From JAFDZO01 sp038225955 (lineage in GTDB: Bacteria > Bacteroidota > Ignavibacteria > Tepidaquicellales > Tepidaquicellaceae), in assembly GCA_038225955.1 (NCBI GenBank), contig JBBRQV010000091.1, forward strand, positions 1 to 12,486: 12,486 nucleotides of DNA. The letters run 5' to 3'. This document shows, in pieces, positions 1-5,839 of the stretch (its first letter is position 1; the number at the start of each line of letters is the position of its first letter). Under the pieces are notes generated by a model. The model did not search any database. It was not told the origin of the DNA and saw only the letters and a program-made list of their open reading frames with translations. Position numbers and translations under genes: made by a program.

Positions 1-20
1 AAATTATCGAAACAAATCGT

Positions 21-44
21 ACTTCCTTAAGGGAAGTTTTATTT
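21..44 (+). terminator. Probable intrinsic terminator of a gene lying left of the window
   Basis: ACTTCC (21-26) and GGAAGT (32-37) form a perfect 6-bp stem around the loop TTAAG. The run TTTTATTT follows on the plus strand. This fits a small rho-independent terminator for plus-strand transcription entering from the left. The stem is short and only half G+C, so strength is uncertain. Confidence 0.5.
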
Positions 45-79
45 AAAAAAATTTTAGTTATTTTGCTATAAACACATAG

Positions 80-220
80 TTTTTTAAATTCAACATAATT
101 GACGTAAGCATTTCAATTAATCCCATACACGACGACTCTAATAATGTTACTTATTTCTTAATATTTACAAAAGAAATTCCGGAGAACTCAAAGCCGAAAG
201 ATATTGAATTTAACCTTTAA
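80..220 (+). pseudogene. C-terminal fragment of a PAS-domain protein (remnant)
   Basis: An open frame of 46 codons runs from the stop TAG at 77-79 to TAA at 218-220. It has no ATG of its own. The translation includes IDVSISINPIHDDSNNVTYF followed by LIFTKEIPE, the pattern of the last two beta strands of a PAS domain (D-V-x-x-S-I-x-P-I-x-D-x-x-N-x-V-T-x-F). The rest of the PAS fold is not visible upstream in any frame, where stops and a terminator-like hairpin lie instead. The fragment ends 9 bases before the response regulator. The inference is a sensor gene, perhaps a PAS histidine kinase, that once preceded the regulator and decayed. A sequencing frameshift or chance resemblance cannot be excluded, because the match is only about 30 residues long. 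Confidence 0.4.
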
Positions 221-229
221 GAAAACAAT

Positions 230-628
230 ATGGAAAATTTGAATCGCTTCTTAATAGTAGATGATGATAAAGCAAATAATTTACTATGCAAAATAATTTT
301 ACAAAAAACATTTGAGGGAGCTGAGATAATAAGTCATGAATTTCCTCAAAATGCTTTAGACTCTATTATCAATGAATATTCAAAGCCGGAAAACAAACTT
401 ACTACAGTATTATTCCTTGATATAAATATGCCGGATATTTCAGGTTGGGAATTTCTTGAGCAGTTCAAAGATTTTGATGATGATATAAAAAAGCAGTTTG
501 TAATTTATATGCTTTCATCTTCCGTCGATTACAAAGATAGAAATCTCGCCAAAGAAAATCCTTTAGTGGAAGGCTACATTGAAAAACCTCTTACCCGTGA
601 AAAAATAAAAAATTTATTTGCTAAGTGA
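230..628 (+). CDS. Single-domain response regulator (CheY-like receiver)
   Basis: A 132-residue protein made of one receiver domain and no output domain. The acidic pocket is D11-D12-D13 after the first beta strand (FLIVDDD). The phosphoacceptor is D64 in LFLDINMPD. The switch Ser/Thr position lies in the S96-S97-S98 run, and the conserved lysine is K119 in EKPLT. All key receiver residues are therefore present and it should accept phosphate from a histidine kinase. Without a DNA-binding or enzymatic domain it probably acts through protein contact or as a phosphorelay intermediate. No kinase is intact in the window; the PAS-like fragment ending 9 bases upstream may be the remains of its partner. 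There is no clear Shine-Dalgarno sequence before the ATG. The similar Rcp1/CheY-type receivers often follow PAS kinases in this group (family knowledge). Confidence 0.93.
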   Translation: MENLNRFLIVDDDKANNLLCKIILQKTFEGAEIISHEFPQNALDSIINEYSKPENKLTTVLFLDINMPDISGWEFLEQFKDFDDDIKKQFVIYMLSSSVDYKDRNLAKENPLVEGYIEKPLTREKIKNLFAK

Positions 629-637
629 TTGAAACAT

Positions 638-661
638 AAGTGTAATCTGTGAAACACTTTT
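638..661 (+). terminator. Weak hairpin after the response regulator, possible terminator
   Basis: AAGTGT (638-643) and ACACTT (654-659) form a 6-bp stem with a 10-base loop, followed only by TT then CC. It lies 10 bases after the response regulator stop. The AU-rich stem and short T run make this a weak candidate. Confidence 0.25.
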
Positions 662-705
662 CCTATCTTCAGTGTATTAAGCCATACGAACTGATTCATT
701 AAATC

Positions 706-1209
706 ATGATACGCCTCTATTCCATTTGCAGAGTTTACTTAGCCCTTGCATCGATTTATTATCTGTGGTACATAGCATACTTTGCGCTTACCGCGCCTTA
801 CTCACGTGATATAAATCTCATCGCATTTTTAGGAGTTTACTGGCTGCTTGCAGTCGTATTATTTTTTTATTTCCGCTTCATTTATATTATTACATTTCGA
901 AGGCTTGCCCTTGCCTGCGGATGGAGCTTCATTAACATTCTTCTTTTGGATTGGATGCTGACTCCCATCTATTTTTATTTTTATTATTTCTCGCTCCTGT
1001 TAATTCCCTTTTCCATTTTCGAAGTTTACAGAATCTCTGAAAAGATGAAATCAAACATCAGCGGAATAGATGAAAACGGAGATGAGTTTGAAATAGACTA
1101 TGAGGATTATCAAGCAATGCAGGAGGAAGAAATTGAGGTGGAAGGGGTCATTCAAGAAGAAAACAAGAAAATATTTCCACAACTAAAAGATAAAGAGCCG
1201 GGAGATTAA
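706..1209 (+). CDS. Small multi-pass membrane protein of unknown function
   Basis: A 167-residue protein not recognised as any named family. Residues 8-29, 38-62, about 67-87 and 88-107 are strongly hydrophobic and rich in aromatic residues (Y, F, W), which suggests three or four membrane helices. A short basic stretch near 64-66 (FRR) would lie at a membrane face. From residue 111 the chain becomes soluble and very acidic: a stretch near 122-153 is mostly D and E, with the repeated pattern EDYQ..EEEIEVEG, then a KEPGD end. This tail probably lies in the cytoplasm. The ATG at 706 is the first in frame and begins a plausible membrane segment; no Shine-Dalgarno sequence is visible. It follows the response regulator by 77 bases in the same direction. 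The two may be co-transcribed, but nothing links their functions directly. Confidence 0.75.
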   Translation: MIRLYSICRVYLALASIYYLWYIAYFALTAPYSRDINLIAFLGVYWLLAVVLFFYFRFIYIITFRRLALACGWSFINILLLDWMLTPIYFYFYYFSLLLIPFSIFEVYRISEKMKSNISGIDENGDEFEIDYEDYQAMQEEEIEVEGVIQEENKKIFPQLKDKEPGD

Positions 1210-1345
1210 GCTACAATAAAACAGATTTAAAATCACTGATATTCAAGCCAAAGACAATCAGAATACAATTTTATTAATATTAAGGTTTTACCGCGTAGCT
1301 AATTCTTTGTAATGATTAGGAAAGTAGTTCCAACAACAACGGAAA

Positions 1346-1385
1346 TAATATAATAAAACCGCTGCCAACTTACATAGGCAGCGGT
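1346..1385 (-). terminator. Intrinsic terminator of the 770-residue sorting-domain gene
   Basis: ACCGCTGCC (1358-1366) pairs perfectly with GGCAGCGGT (1377-1385), giving a 9-bp GC-rich stem with a 10-base loop. Read on the minus strand, the stem is followed by TTTTATTATATTATTT. It lies about 40 bases past the TAG of the minus-strand gene ending at 1427. On the plus strand the stem is followed by AGTCTTTT, so it may work in both directions and also stop read-through from the 706-1209 gene. Confidence 0.85.
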
Positions 1386-1426
1386 AGTCTTTTCCAACAT
1401 AAAATCCCGAATAAAAGTACTTTGAA

Positions 1427-3739
1427 CTATTTAACCAAAAGCATCTTTTTAGTCTGAGTAAAGTTATCGGTTGTTAATTTATAAAAATATACTCCGGTTG
1501 ATAGCTTAGACCCATCGAAATTTATTTTATATTCTCCTGCTTTTAAATTTTCATTGACAAGTTCTGATACTTCTTTGCCGTTTATATCGTAGATTTTTAT
1601 AGAAATAAATCCGGCTGTCGGCAGTTGAAAACCAATTACTGTATTGGGATTAAACGGATTCGGATAATTCTGCGACAAAGAAAATCCTGAAGGTATCTCA
1701 GATGAAATCTGACTTATTAAAACTGATTCAGACAAATCTCTTCTCCATAAGCCGATATCAGTCCCTGTAAATAAATATCCGTCAGAAATATAAATAGAAT
1801 TTACCGACGGTATAGAGGTGTACCCCTGATTTTTATCAATCCAGCTTTGACCATTATTTGTTGAGTAGAACAAACCTGCCTGCGTACCGACAAAAATATC
1901 GCTGCCTGTTAATGCAAATGAAAGAACAGAAGTTGAAACAGGAAGACCGCTGCTAACAGAACTCCAGGAGACTCCGTTATTTGTTGAAAAATATACTCCT
2001 GATGTCGTACCTGCAAATAAATTTGTGCCGCTCATTTGCAATGAACGGATATTCAAATTTGCAAGATTTGAATTTACCGAAACCCAGTTAGCTCCGCTAT
2101 TTGATGAACGGAATATACCTCCGGTGGTAGTGCCTGCGTATATGATTGAACCTGAAGCATCCAGTGAAGTTATGCTTGTATTTGTAAGCCCGCTATTCAC
2201 AGCAGTCCACGATGTGCCGTTGTTATTAGAGGTAAATACTCCTCCGGCTGTGCCTGCAAATAAATTTGTGCCGAGGATAGCAAAAGCGCTAATATCCGTA
2301 TTAGTTAGACCTGAATTTATTGCAGACCAGTTGGCTCCGTTATTAGTTGTAATAAAAGCCCCGCCTTGTGTACCTGCAAATAAATTATTCCCTACAGTGA
2401 ATAGAGTTCTTGCATTCAAATTTGTCAAACCGTTATTTGCTACATTAAAACTTAAACCATAATTAGTTGAATGAAGAACGCCAAACGAAGGTATTGTAAC
2501 CCAATGATGTCCCAAAGTACCTTTAACTATAGAGATAGTGCCGGGAGGTACTCCACTATTCAGGCGTATATGTCTTCCGGGCGTTATAGTAAAAGATGTA
2601 CTTACGCTATTGAATGATATGCCTCCAAACCCGGGATTTGTTATGAACACATTTCCAAAAGACATAAAATTAGTCAGCGTCTGCGAATACCAAAGCTTAC
2701 CTGTTCCCTGATCATTTATATACAAACCAAATGGTGAAGATGGAGGTGCAGGTTTATTATATGCAATGCCGCCAAACTTTGCTCCGGGAATATAATAAAC
2801 ATCAACCATGTTTTGCGGCACTGTGTAATAATTTGCAACCAACGGGTTAGCTCTGGTTCCGCTCACGTTTAGAGAGAGCAAAGACGGGATATACGCTGCC
2901 TTTATTTTACCAAATGTTCCATCTGTATTTTGAGGGTCGGAATCATTGTTGTTAGCAAACCAAATACCGCCATCCGGGTCCGGCGCAAGTCCTTCCGGGT
3001 CTGAAAAAAGTTTTACGCTTACATTTGAACCTGCCCCGTTAGCTTTTACAGCTGAGTAAGTATTTGCCTCTCCGTTTACAACAAAATAAAAATTATCATA
3101 ATTGGAACTCTTTGTGTAGCATATCAGGCAGTGCTGATCTAAATCGCCTGCCCAAATATTTCCTTGCATATCCATCATCAGACCTGAATAGTAATCTATG
3201 AAAGGAGTAGGTGTGAACGTTCTTGGAATAGGCAGAACCAATGCAGAGCTTACGCTCCAGTTTGAAGCTTTAGTGTATTCAGTTACCTTTCCGCTAACAT
3301 TACCTAATCTAAAAGTTGCGACAAATAAATCTCCGGTGATTTGGTCAACCACTAATCCACATGAAGATGCACCTGTTTGCAACACTATCGGAGGGTTACT
3401 ATTTCTGTTATAAGAACCCGTTGTTGAATCAAACAAGTCGCTATATTTATATATTAATACTCCTCCCGTTGAACCGTTATCGATTGATATAAAGAAGTAA
3501 TTTTTCCATATTAAAGTGGCATTAGGTCCAAAAGCAGTAAAAGGAAAATTAAATTGCGACATCTCATTATTAAAATTCAATGTTCCTGCCGTATTGGTAT
3601 TTGTTGTATTTCTGAACTCTACTGTATTTGCCGAATAATGAGGTATAGCAATATATTCGAAAGCAGCTGAAAAGGATTTTGTGCTTAGGGAGATAAGCGC
3701 AATAATAAAAATAACTCTAAAGTAAGTTTTGAACTTCAT
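1427..3739 (-). CDS. T9SS type A sorting-domain protein with a six-repeat propeller
   Basis: A 770-residue exported protein. Residues 1-25 are a Sec signal peptide (basic start, hydrophobic core FIIALISL, cleavage near SFSA). Residues about 26-400 form a region with strands such as GNIWAGDL (193-200) and PDPDGGIWF (253-261), which resemble streptogramin-lyase or two-component-propeller blades. Residues 420-662 contain six tandem units of about 40 residues, each with a ..STNNG.SW..(V)NSGL core and an LFAGT strand; this is a BNR/YCF48-like beta propeller. The fragment GLWRRDL (663-669) may close the last blade. Residues about 684-770 are the sorting module: SLSQNYPNPFNP, then IKIYDINGKEV, GVYFYKL and the end KKMLLVK. 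In the T9SS family this module directs passage across the outer membrane and is cleaved on export. A good Shine-Dalgarno AGGAG supports the start. Role is unknown; surface binding or adhesion is an inference. Confidence 0.93.
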   Translation of the reverse strand: MKFKTYFRVIFIIALISLSTKSFSAAFEYIAIPHYSANTVEFRNTTNTNTAGTLNFNNEMSQFNFPFTAFGPNATLIWKNYFFISIDNGSTGGVLIYKYSDLFDSTTGSYNRNSNPPIVLQTGASSCGLVVDQITGDLFVATFRLGNVSGKVTEYTKASNWSVSSALVLPIPRTFTPTPFIDYYSGLMMDMQGNIWAGDLDQHCLICYTKSSNYDNFYFVVNGEANTYSAVKANGAGSNVSVKLFSDPEGLAPDPDGGIWFANNNDSDPQNTDGTFGKIKAAYIPSLLSLNVSGTRANPLVANYYTVPQNMVDVYYIPGAKFGGIAYNKPAPPSSPFGLYINDQGTGKLWYSQTLTNFMSFGNVFITNPGFGGISFNSVSTSFTITPGRHIRLNSGVPPGTISIVKGTLGHHWVTIPSFGVLHSTNYGLSFNVANNGLTNLNARTLFTVGNNLFAGTQGGAFITTNNGANWSAINSGLTNTDISAFAILGTNLFAGTAGGVFTSNNNGTSWTAVNSGLTNTSITSLDASGSIIYAGTTTGGIFRSSNSGANWVSVNSNLANLNIRSLQMSGTNLFAGTTSGVYFSTNNGVSWSSVSSGLPVSTSVLSFALTGSDIFVGTQAGLFYSTNNGQSWIDKNQGYTSIPSVNSIYISDGYLFTGTDIGLWRRDLSESVLISQISSEIPSGFSLSQNYPNPFNPNTVIGFQLPTAGFISIKIYDINGKEVSELVNENLKAGEYKINFDGSKLSTGVYFYKLTTDNFTQTKKMLLVK
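1754..2482 (-). repeat. Six tandem 120-bp units encoding propeller blades
   Basis: The region encodes residues 420-662 of the 770-residue protein as six units of 40-41 codons. The similarity is visible in DNA as well as protein: a 21-base stretch is identical at 2010-2030 and 2253-2273, two units apart, and its first 14 bases recur at 2373-2386, one unit further on. Such DNA identity points to expansion by unit duplication. Confidence 0.8.
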
Positions 3740-3746
3740 TTTAATA

Positions 3747-3751
3747 CTCCT
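3747..3751 (-). promoter_or_regulatory. Shine-Dalgarno site AGGAG of the 770-residue gene
   Basis: On the minus strand the sequence reads AGGAGTATTAAAATG, which places AGGAG 7 bases before the ATG at 3739. It is the only strong Shine-Dalgarno match before any start codon in the window, and it fixes the start of this gene. Confidence 0.75.
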
Positions 3752-4041
3752 GATTTAAATTTATTTTAAATATTGCGGAAATTGTTTTACATATATAGTT
3801 TGTAACTTATCCCGCTTATACATTTTTTTTATGTATTAATTTAAAATCAATCAAAATTAGTCAGCAGTGATTACAGTTGCAAAAACATTTTTTCCAACTT
3901 TTCATAAGAATTTACGATAAATCTGATTGCAAATTACAGAATAAAGTAGATTTTTGGGCTATTTTGAAAGGTAATACAGGTATTGCAAACAAGCATTTTT
4001 ATTGCTTTTTTCCCTCGCATGCCCCGACTTGGCGTGGGTTT

Positions 4042-4080
4042 TTGGTTCCAGTTCCGCCTCAGCGGGATTATACCAACCAA
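4042..4080. repeat. Nested inverted repeat in a local G+C-rich island
   Basis: An outer pair TTGGTT (4042-4047) / AACCAA (4075-4080) encloses an inner hairpin CCGC (4054-4057) / GCGG (4062-4065) with loop CTCA; a T-G pair (4053/4066) can extend it. The preceding bases from 4017 are also unusually G+C-rich. It could be a dispersed intergenic repeat or a structured RNA. Neither can be shown from one copy. Confidence 0.35.
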
Positions 4081-4137
4081 CCATTTGCTATGAAAACTAT
4101 CCAATATTGAGATCGTTGCTGAAAAACATTAACAACT

Positions 4138-4185
4138 AAAGGAACTCCTTTATACAAAGGAAGGTTTCGCTCAAACGAAACCTTC
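4138..4185. repeat. Cluster of overlapping hairpins downstream of the TPR gene
   Basis: AAAGGA (4138-4143) can pair with TCCTTT (4146-4151), and the same TCCTTT can pair with AAAGGA (4156-4161). The latter overlaps by two bases a perfect 10-bp hairpin, GAAGGTTTCG (4160-4169) / CGAAACCTTC (4176-4185), with loop CTCAAA. The hairpin is long enough to help end transcription of the minus-strand TPR gene, but no clean T run follows on either strand. A further copy of the arm overlaps the TPR stop codon at 4334-4348. Confidence 0.6.
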
Positions 4186-4333
4186 AACACTAATATATTG
4201 TTTTATTAATTTAAATTTTGTAGAAAGAAATGTGAGTTTTGGAGGTAATATATTGTTAAATCAATTCTAAAATTCATTATGAGAACATAATAATTTTGTT
4301 TTATCAATATTTTACTTTCAGAAAATAAGATTT

Positions 4334-4348
4334 AGCGAAACCTTCAAC
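4334..4348. repeat. Third copy of the GAAGGTTTCG arm, overlapping the TPR stop codon
   Basis: AGCGAAACCTTC (4334-4345) is the perfect 12-base inverse of 4160-4171. CGAAACCTTCAAC (4336-4348) is a perfect 13-base direct copy of 4176-4188. The TGA of the TPR gene (4346-4344, minus strand) lies inside it. Confidence 0.7.
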
Positions 4349-5498
4349 GGAATCTATCCCGCTTAAACCTCTCCGCCTGTTCCCTCATACCGCTAAAAAC
4401 AGACTGATTTTGCACTTTATCGTAGTAAATATCGGCTTTTGCCCTATCCCCTTTGAGGTCGTAAACCATACCAAGCTTCAGCCAGCCATCGACTGCTATT
4501 TCAGTAGGCTCTTTATCGACCTTTCTGCTCAGGTCTTCAGCTTTAAGCAAACTGTTTTCAGCATCGGATAAGTTCCTTTGTCCTAAGTAACTTACGCCTA
4601 AGTAATAAAGTGCTTCGCGTCGCTGCTTTTCGTTAAATCCGAAGACGTTGGAATCACATAATACCAGTACTTTCTGCCAACCATCAATGGCAGCCTGCCA
4701 GTTGGATTGTCCTATAAAACTTCTGCATAAAAGCTGCCTGAAAAAGGCATTATTCGGATACGTAACCACAAGTTCCTGAGCATAAAACTGCGACTCTCCG
4801 TAATTTTTTTCATAAATAGAGTAAAGGTAAGCAAGAATAAATTTTGCCTCGGTTTTTGCGTATCTGGAATTGTTTGCAATGTCCTTTATTTGTGCCAGTC
4901 CCTTTAGCTTATCTCCCTTTGGGAAGATTATCATAAGCGGTTTAATAATAGGATACTTATCCGGCACGAACTCAGCAAAATAATTGTATATACCAAGCCC
5001 GAATTTCACATCCGGATTGTTGGGATTAAGCTCATTTGCTTTATCTAATAAATTTAGTGCGGACTTCCCGTCCTGAGCGGCTTTTAGCCAGCTTTCTTTC
5101 AGGCTATATACAAGTCCGCGATAGCCTGTGACTCCGCCTTTATAGAAAAGCGCATCAGCATCGTTATCGTTTTTATCTAAAATTTTATCGCAAACATCGT
5201 CAACCTTATCAGCCTTTTTATAGAATTCCTCATAAAGGGCATCATTATCTCTATCGATATTAATAGCCCACCATGCAGTCATAGCATCAAAGAAATAGCC
5301 TTCAGGTTTATTCGGATTTGATGAGATTACTTCGTTAAAAATAGCCTTTGCGGAATCAAACTTAACGTTATAAATATAGTTAATGCCCCGAAGCAGTTTT
5401 GATTCTGTATTTGTTTGAGAATTTGCTTCTGAAAAGATGAGAGAAAGAATGAGTAAGGAAAATATGGAAATATACGATTTGATATAACGTCTATTAAT
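4344..5498 (-). CDS. Exported TPR-repeat protein; start codon not standard
   Basis: The first in-frame ATG is at 5282 and would give 312 residues, but the frame stays open to a TAA at 5501-5499. The extra 72 codons are clearly coding. They encode a signal peptide (INRRYIKSYIS, hydrophobic core FSLLILSLIF, end SEANSQ) and a TPR-like helix pair, residues about 34-67 (LLRGINYIYN..FDSAKAIFNEVISSNPN). The extension contains no ATG, GTG or TTG; ATT at 5498 sits exactly where the start would be expected, so initiation at ATT or a mutated start is inferred. More helical pairs follow: about 143-175 (SALNLLDKANELNPNNPD), 216-280, 297-325 (LYYLGVSYLGQRN) and 338-363 (WLKLGMVYDLKGDRAKADIYYDKV). The middle segment FPKGDKLKGLAQI recalls TPR proteins of the IML2/TTC39 type, but this is uncertain. 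TPR arrays bind proteins; a periplasmic scaffold role is likely. The partner is unknown. Confidence 0.8.
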   Translation of the reverse strand: MNRRYIKSYISIFSLLILSLIFSEANSQTNTESKLLRGINYIYNVKFDSAKAIFNEVISSNPNKPEGYFFDAMTAWWAINIDRDNDALYEEFYKKADKVDDVCDKILDKNDNDADALFYKGGVTGYRGLVYSLKESWLKAAQDGKSALNLLDKANELNPNNPDVKFGLGIYNYFAEFVPDKYPIIKPLMIIFPKGDKLKGLAQIKDIANNSRYAKTEAKFILAYLYSIYEKNYGESQFYAQELVVTYPNNAFFRQLLCRSFIGQSNWQAAIDGWQKVLVLCDSNVFGFNEKQRREALYYLGVSYLGQRNLSDAENSLLKAEDLSRKVDKEPTEIAVDGWLKLGMVYDLKGDRAKADIYYDKVQNQSVFSGMREQAERFKRDRFR

Positions 5499-5550
5499 TT
5501 ATATACTTTAAAGTCGATAATCTGTTAATAGTTCCCGGGAAGTAAAAGAG

Positions 5551-5607
5551 TATTTCCTTCCAAAACGCGTCCCAATAAAATTAATTATAACGAATTGGAA
5601 GGAAATA
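5551..5607. repeat. Perfect 13-bp inverted repeat upstream of the TPR gene
   Basis: TATTTCCTTCCAA (5551-5563) is the exact inverse complement of TTGGAAGGAAATA (5595-5607), with a 31-base loop. It begins 53 bases before the proposed TPR start (5498). It could be a transcript leader structure, a regulator site or a transposon remnant. Confidence 0.65.
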
Positions 5608-5792
5608 AAAAAAGTTAGTTCTTAGGATTTTGGATCCTCTTGTTTGGCAAGTGCCTCAAGACATTTAATGTACATACTAGATCTGCTAATTTTATCCCCC
5701 CTATAAAACGAATAAAATCGCGAATCGGATTCTAATTGCCCAATAATTTATAAAATAATAAATTAAATTATTAGTCTATTTTTAACACAAAT

Positions 5793-5827
5793 AAAAAAAC
5801 TTACCTTTATGAAAAATACAAGTAAGT
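5793..5827 (-). terminator. Probable terminator of the 724-residue gene
   Basis: Read on the minus strand, ACTTAC (5827-5822) pairs with GTAAGT (5804-5799), and seven T residues begin at the last stem base (5799-5793). It lies 13 bases past the stop of the gene ending at 5840. The 6-bp stem and 17-base loop are weak, but the position and T run fit. Confidence 0.45.
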
Positions 5828-5839
5828 AAATTTAATTTT

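Larger units (their letters stand above)
3740..4343. other. 604-base intergene without a convincing gene
   Basis: The stretch separates two minus-strand genes and is very AT-rich, apart from a short G+C-rich island near 4017-4066. It holds the Shine-Dalgarno site of the left gene, a small hairpin ATACAT/ATGTAT (3818-3836) with a T7 loop, the structured island at 4042-4080, and the hairpin cluster at 4138-4185. A 77-codon plus-strand frame at 3877-4110 lacks a domain, a signal peptide and regular codon use and is not called. Promoters for the 770-residue gene must lie here, but no box is clear enough to name. Confidence 0.6.
5499..5839. other. 341-base intergene with inverted repeat and short peptide-like frames
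   Basis: The stretch lies upstream of the TPR gene and downstream of the 724-residue gene. From right to left it holds a weak terminator (5793-5827), a 41-codon minus-strand open frame (5747-5622) without a start at its beginning, a 13-bp inverted repeat (5551-5607) and an AT-rich leader with TATATA near 5500. The frame's end reads MYIKCLEALAKQEDPKS, which looks like protein, but it is too short to call a gene. The TPR promoter should be here. Confidence 0.5.

Noticed and set aside
2025..2462. 145-codon plus-strand frame
   Set aside because: It lies wholly inside the propeller repeats of the 770-residue minus-strand gene and mirrors their periodicity in the opposite frame.
1754..2482. Tandem 120-bp units considered as a possible CRISPR or satellite array
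   Set aside because: The units stay in one protein frame, vary mainly at the amino-acid level and have no constant repeat/spacer division.
4021..4083. Possible tRNA-like segment ending in ACCA
   Set aside because: No acceptor stem, anticodon arm or conserved T-loop could be built.
3877..4110. 77-codon plus-strand open frame in the large intergene
   Set aside because: No domain, no signal peptide and no coding bias; its second half is the G+C-rich structured island rather than protein-like sequence.
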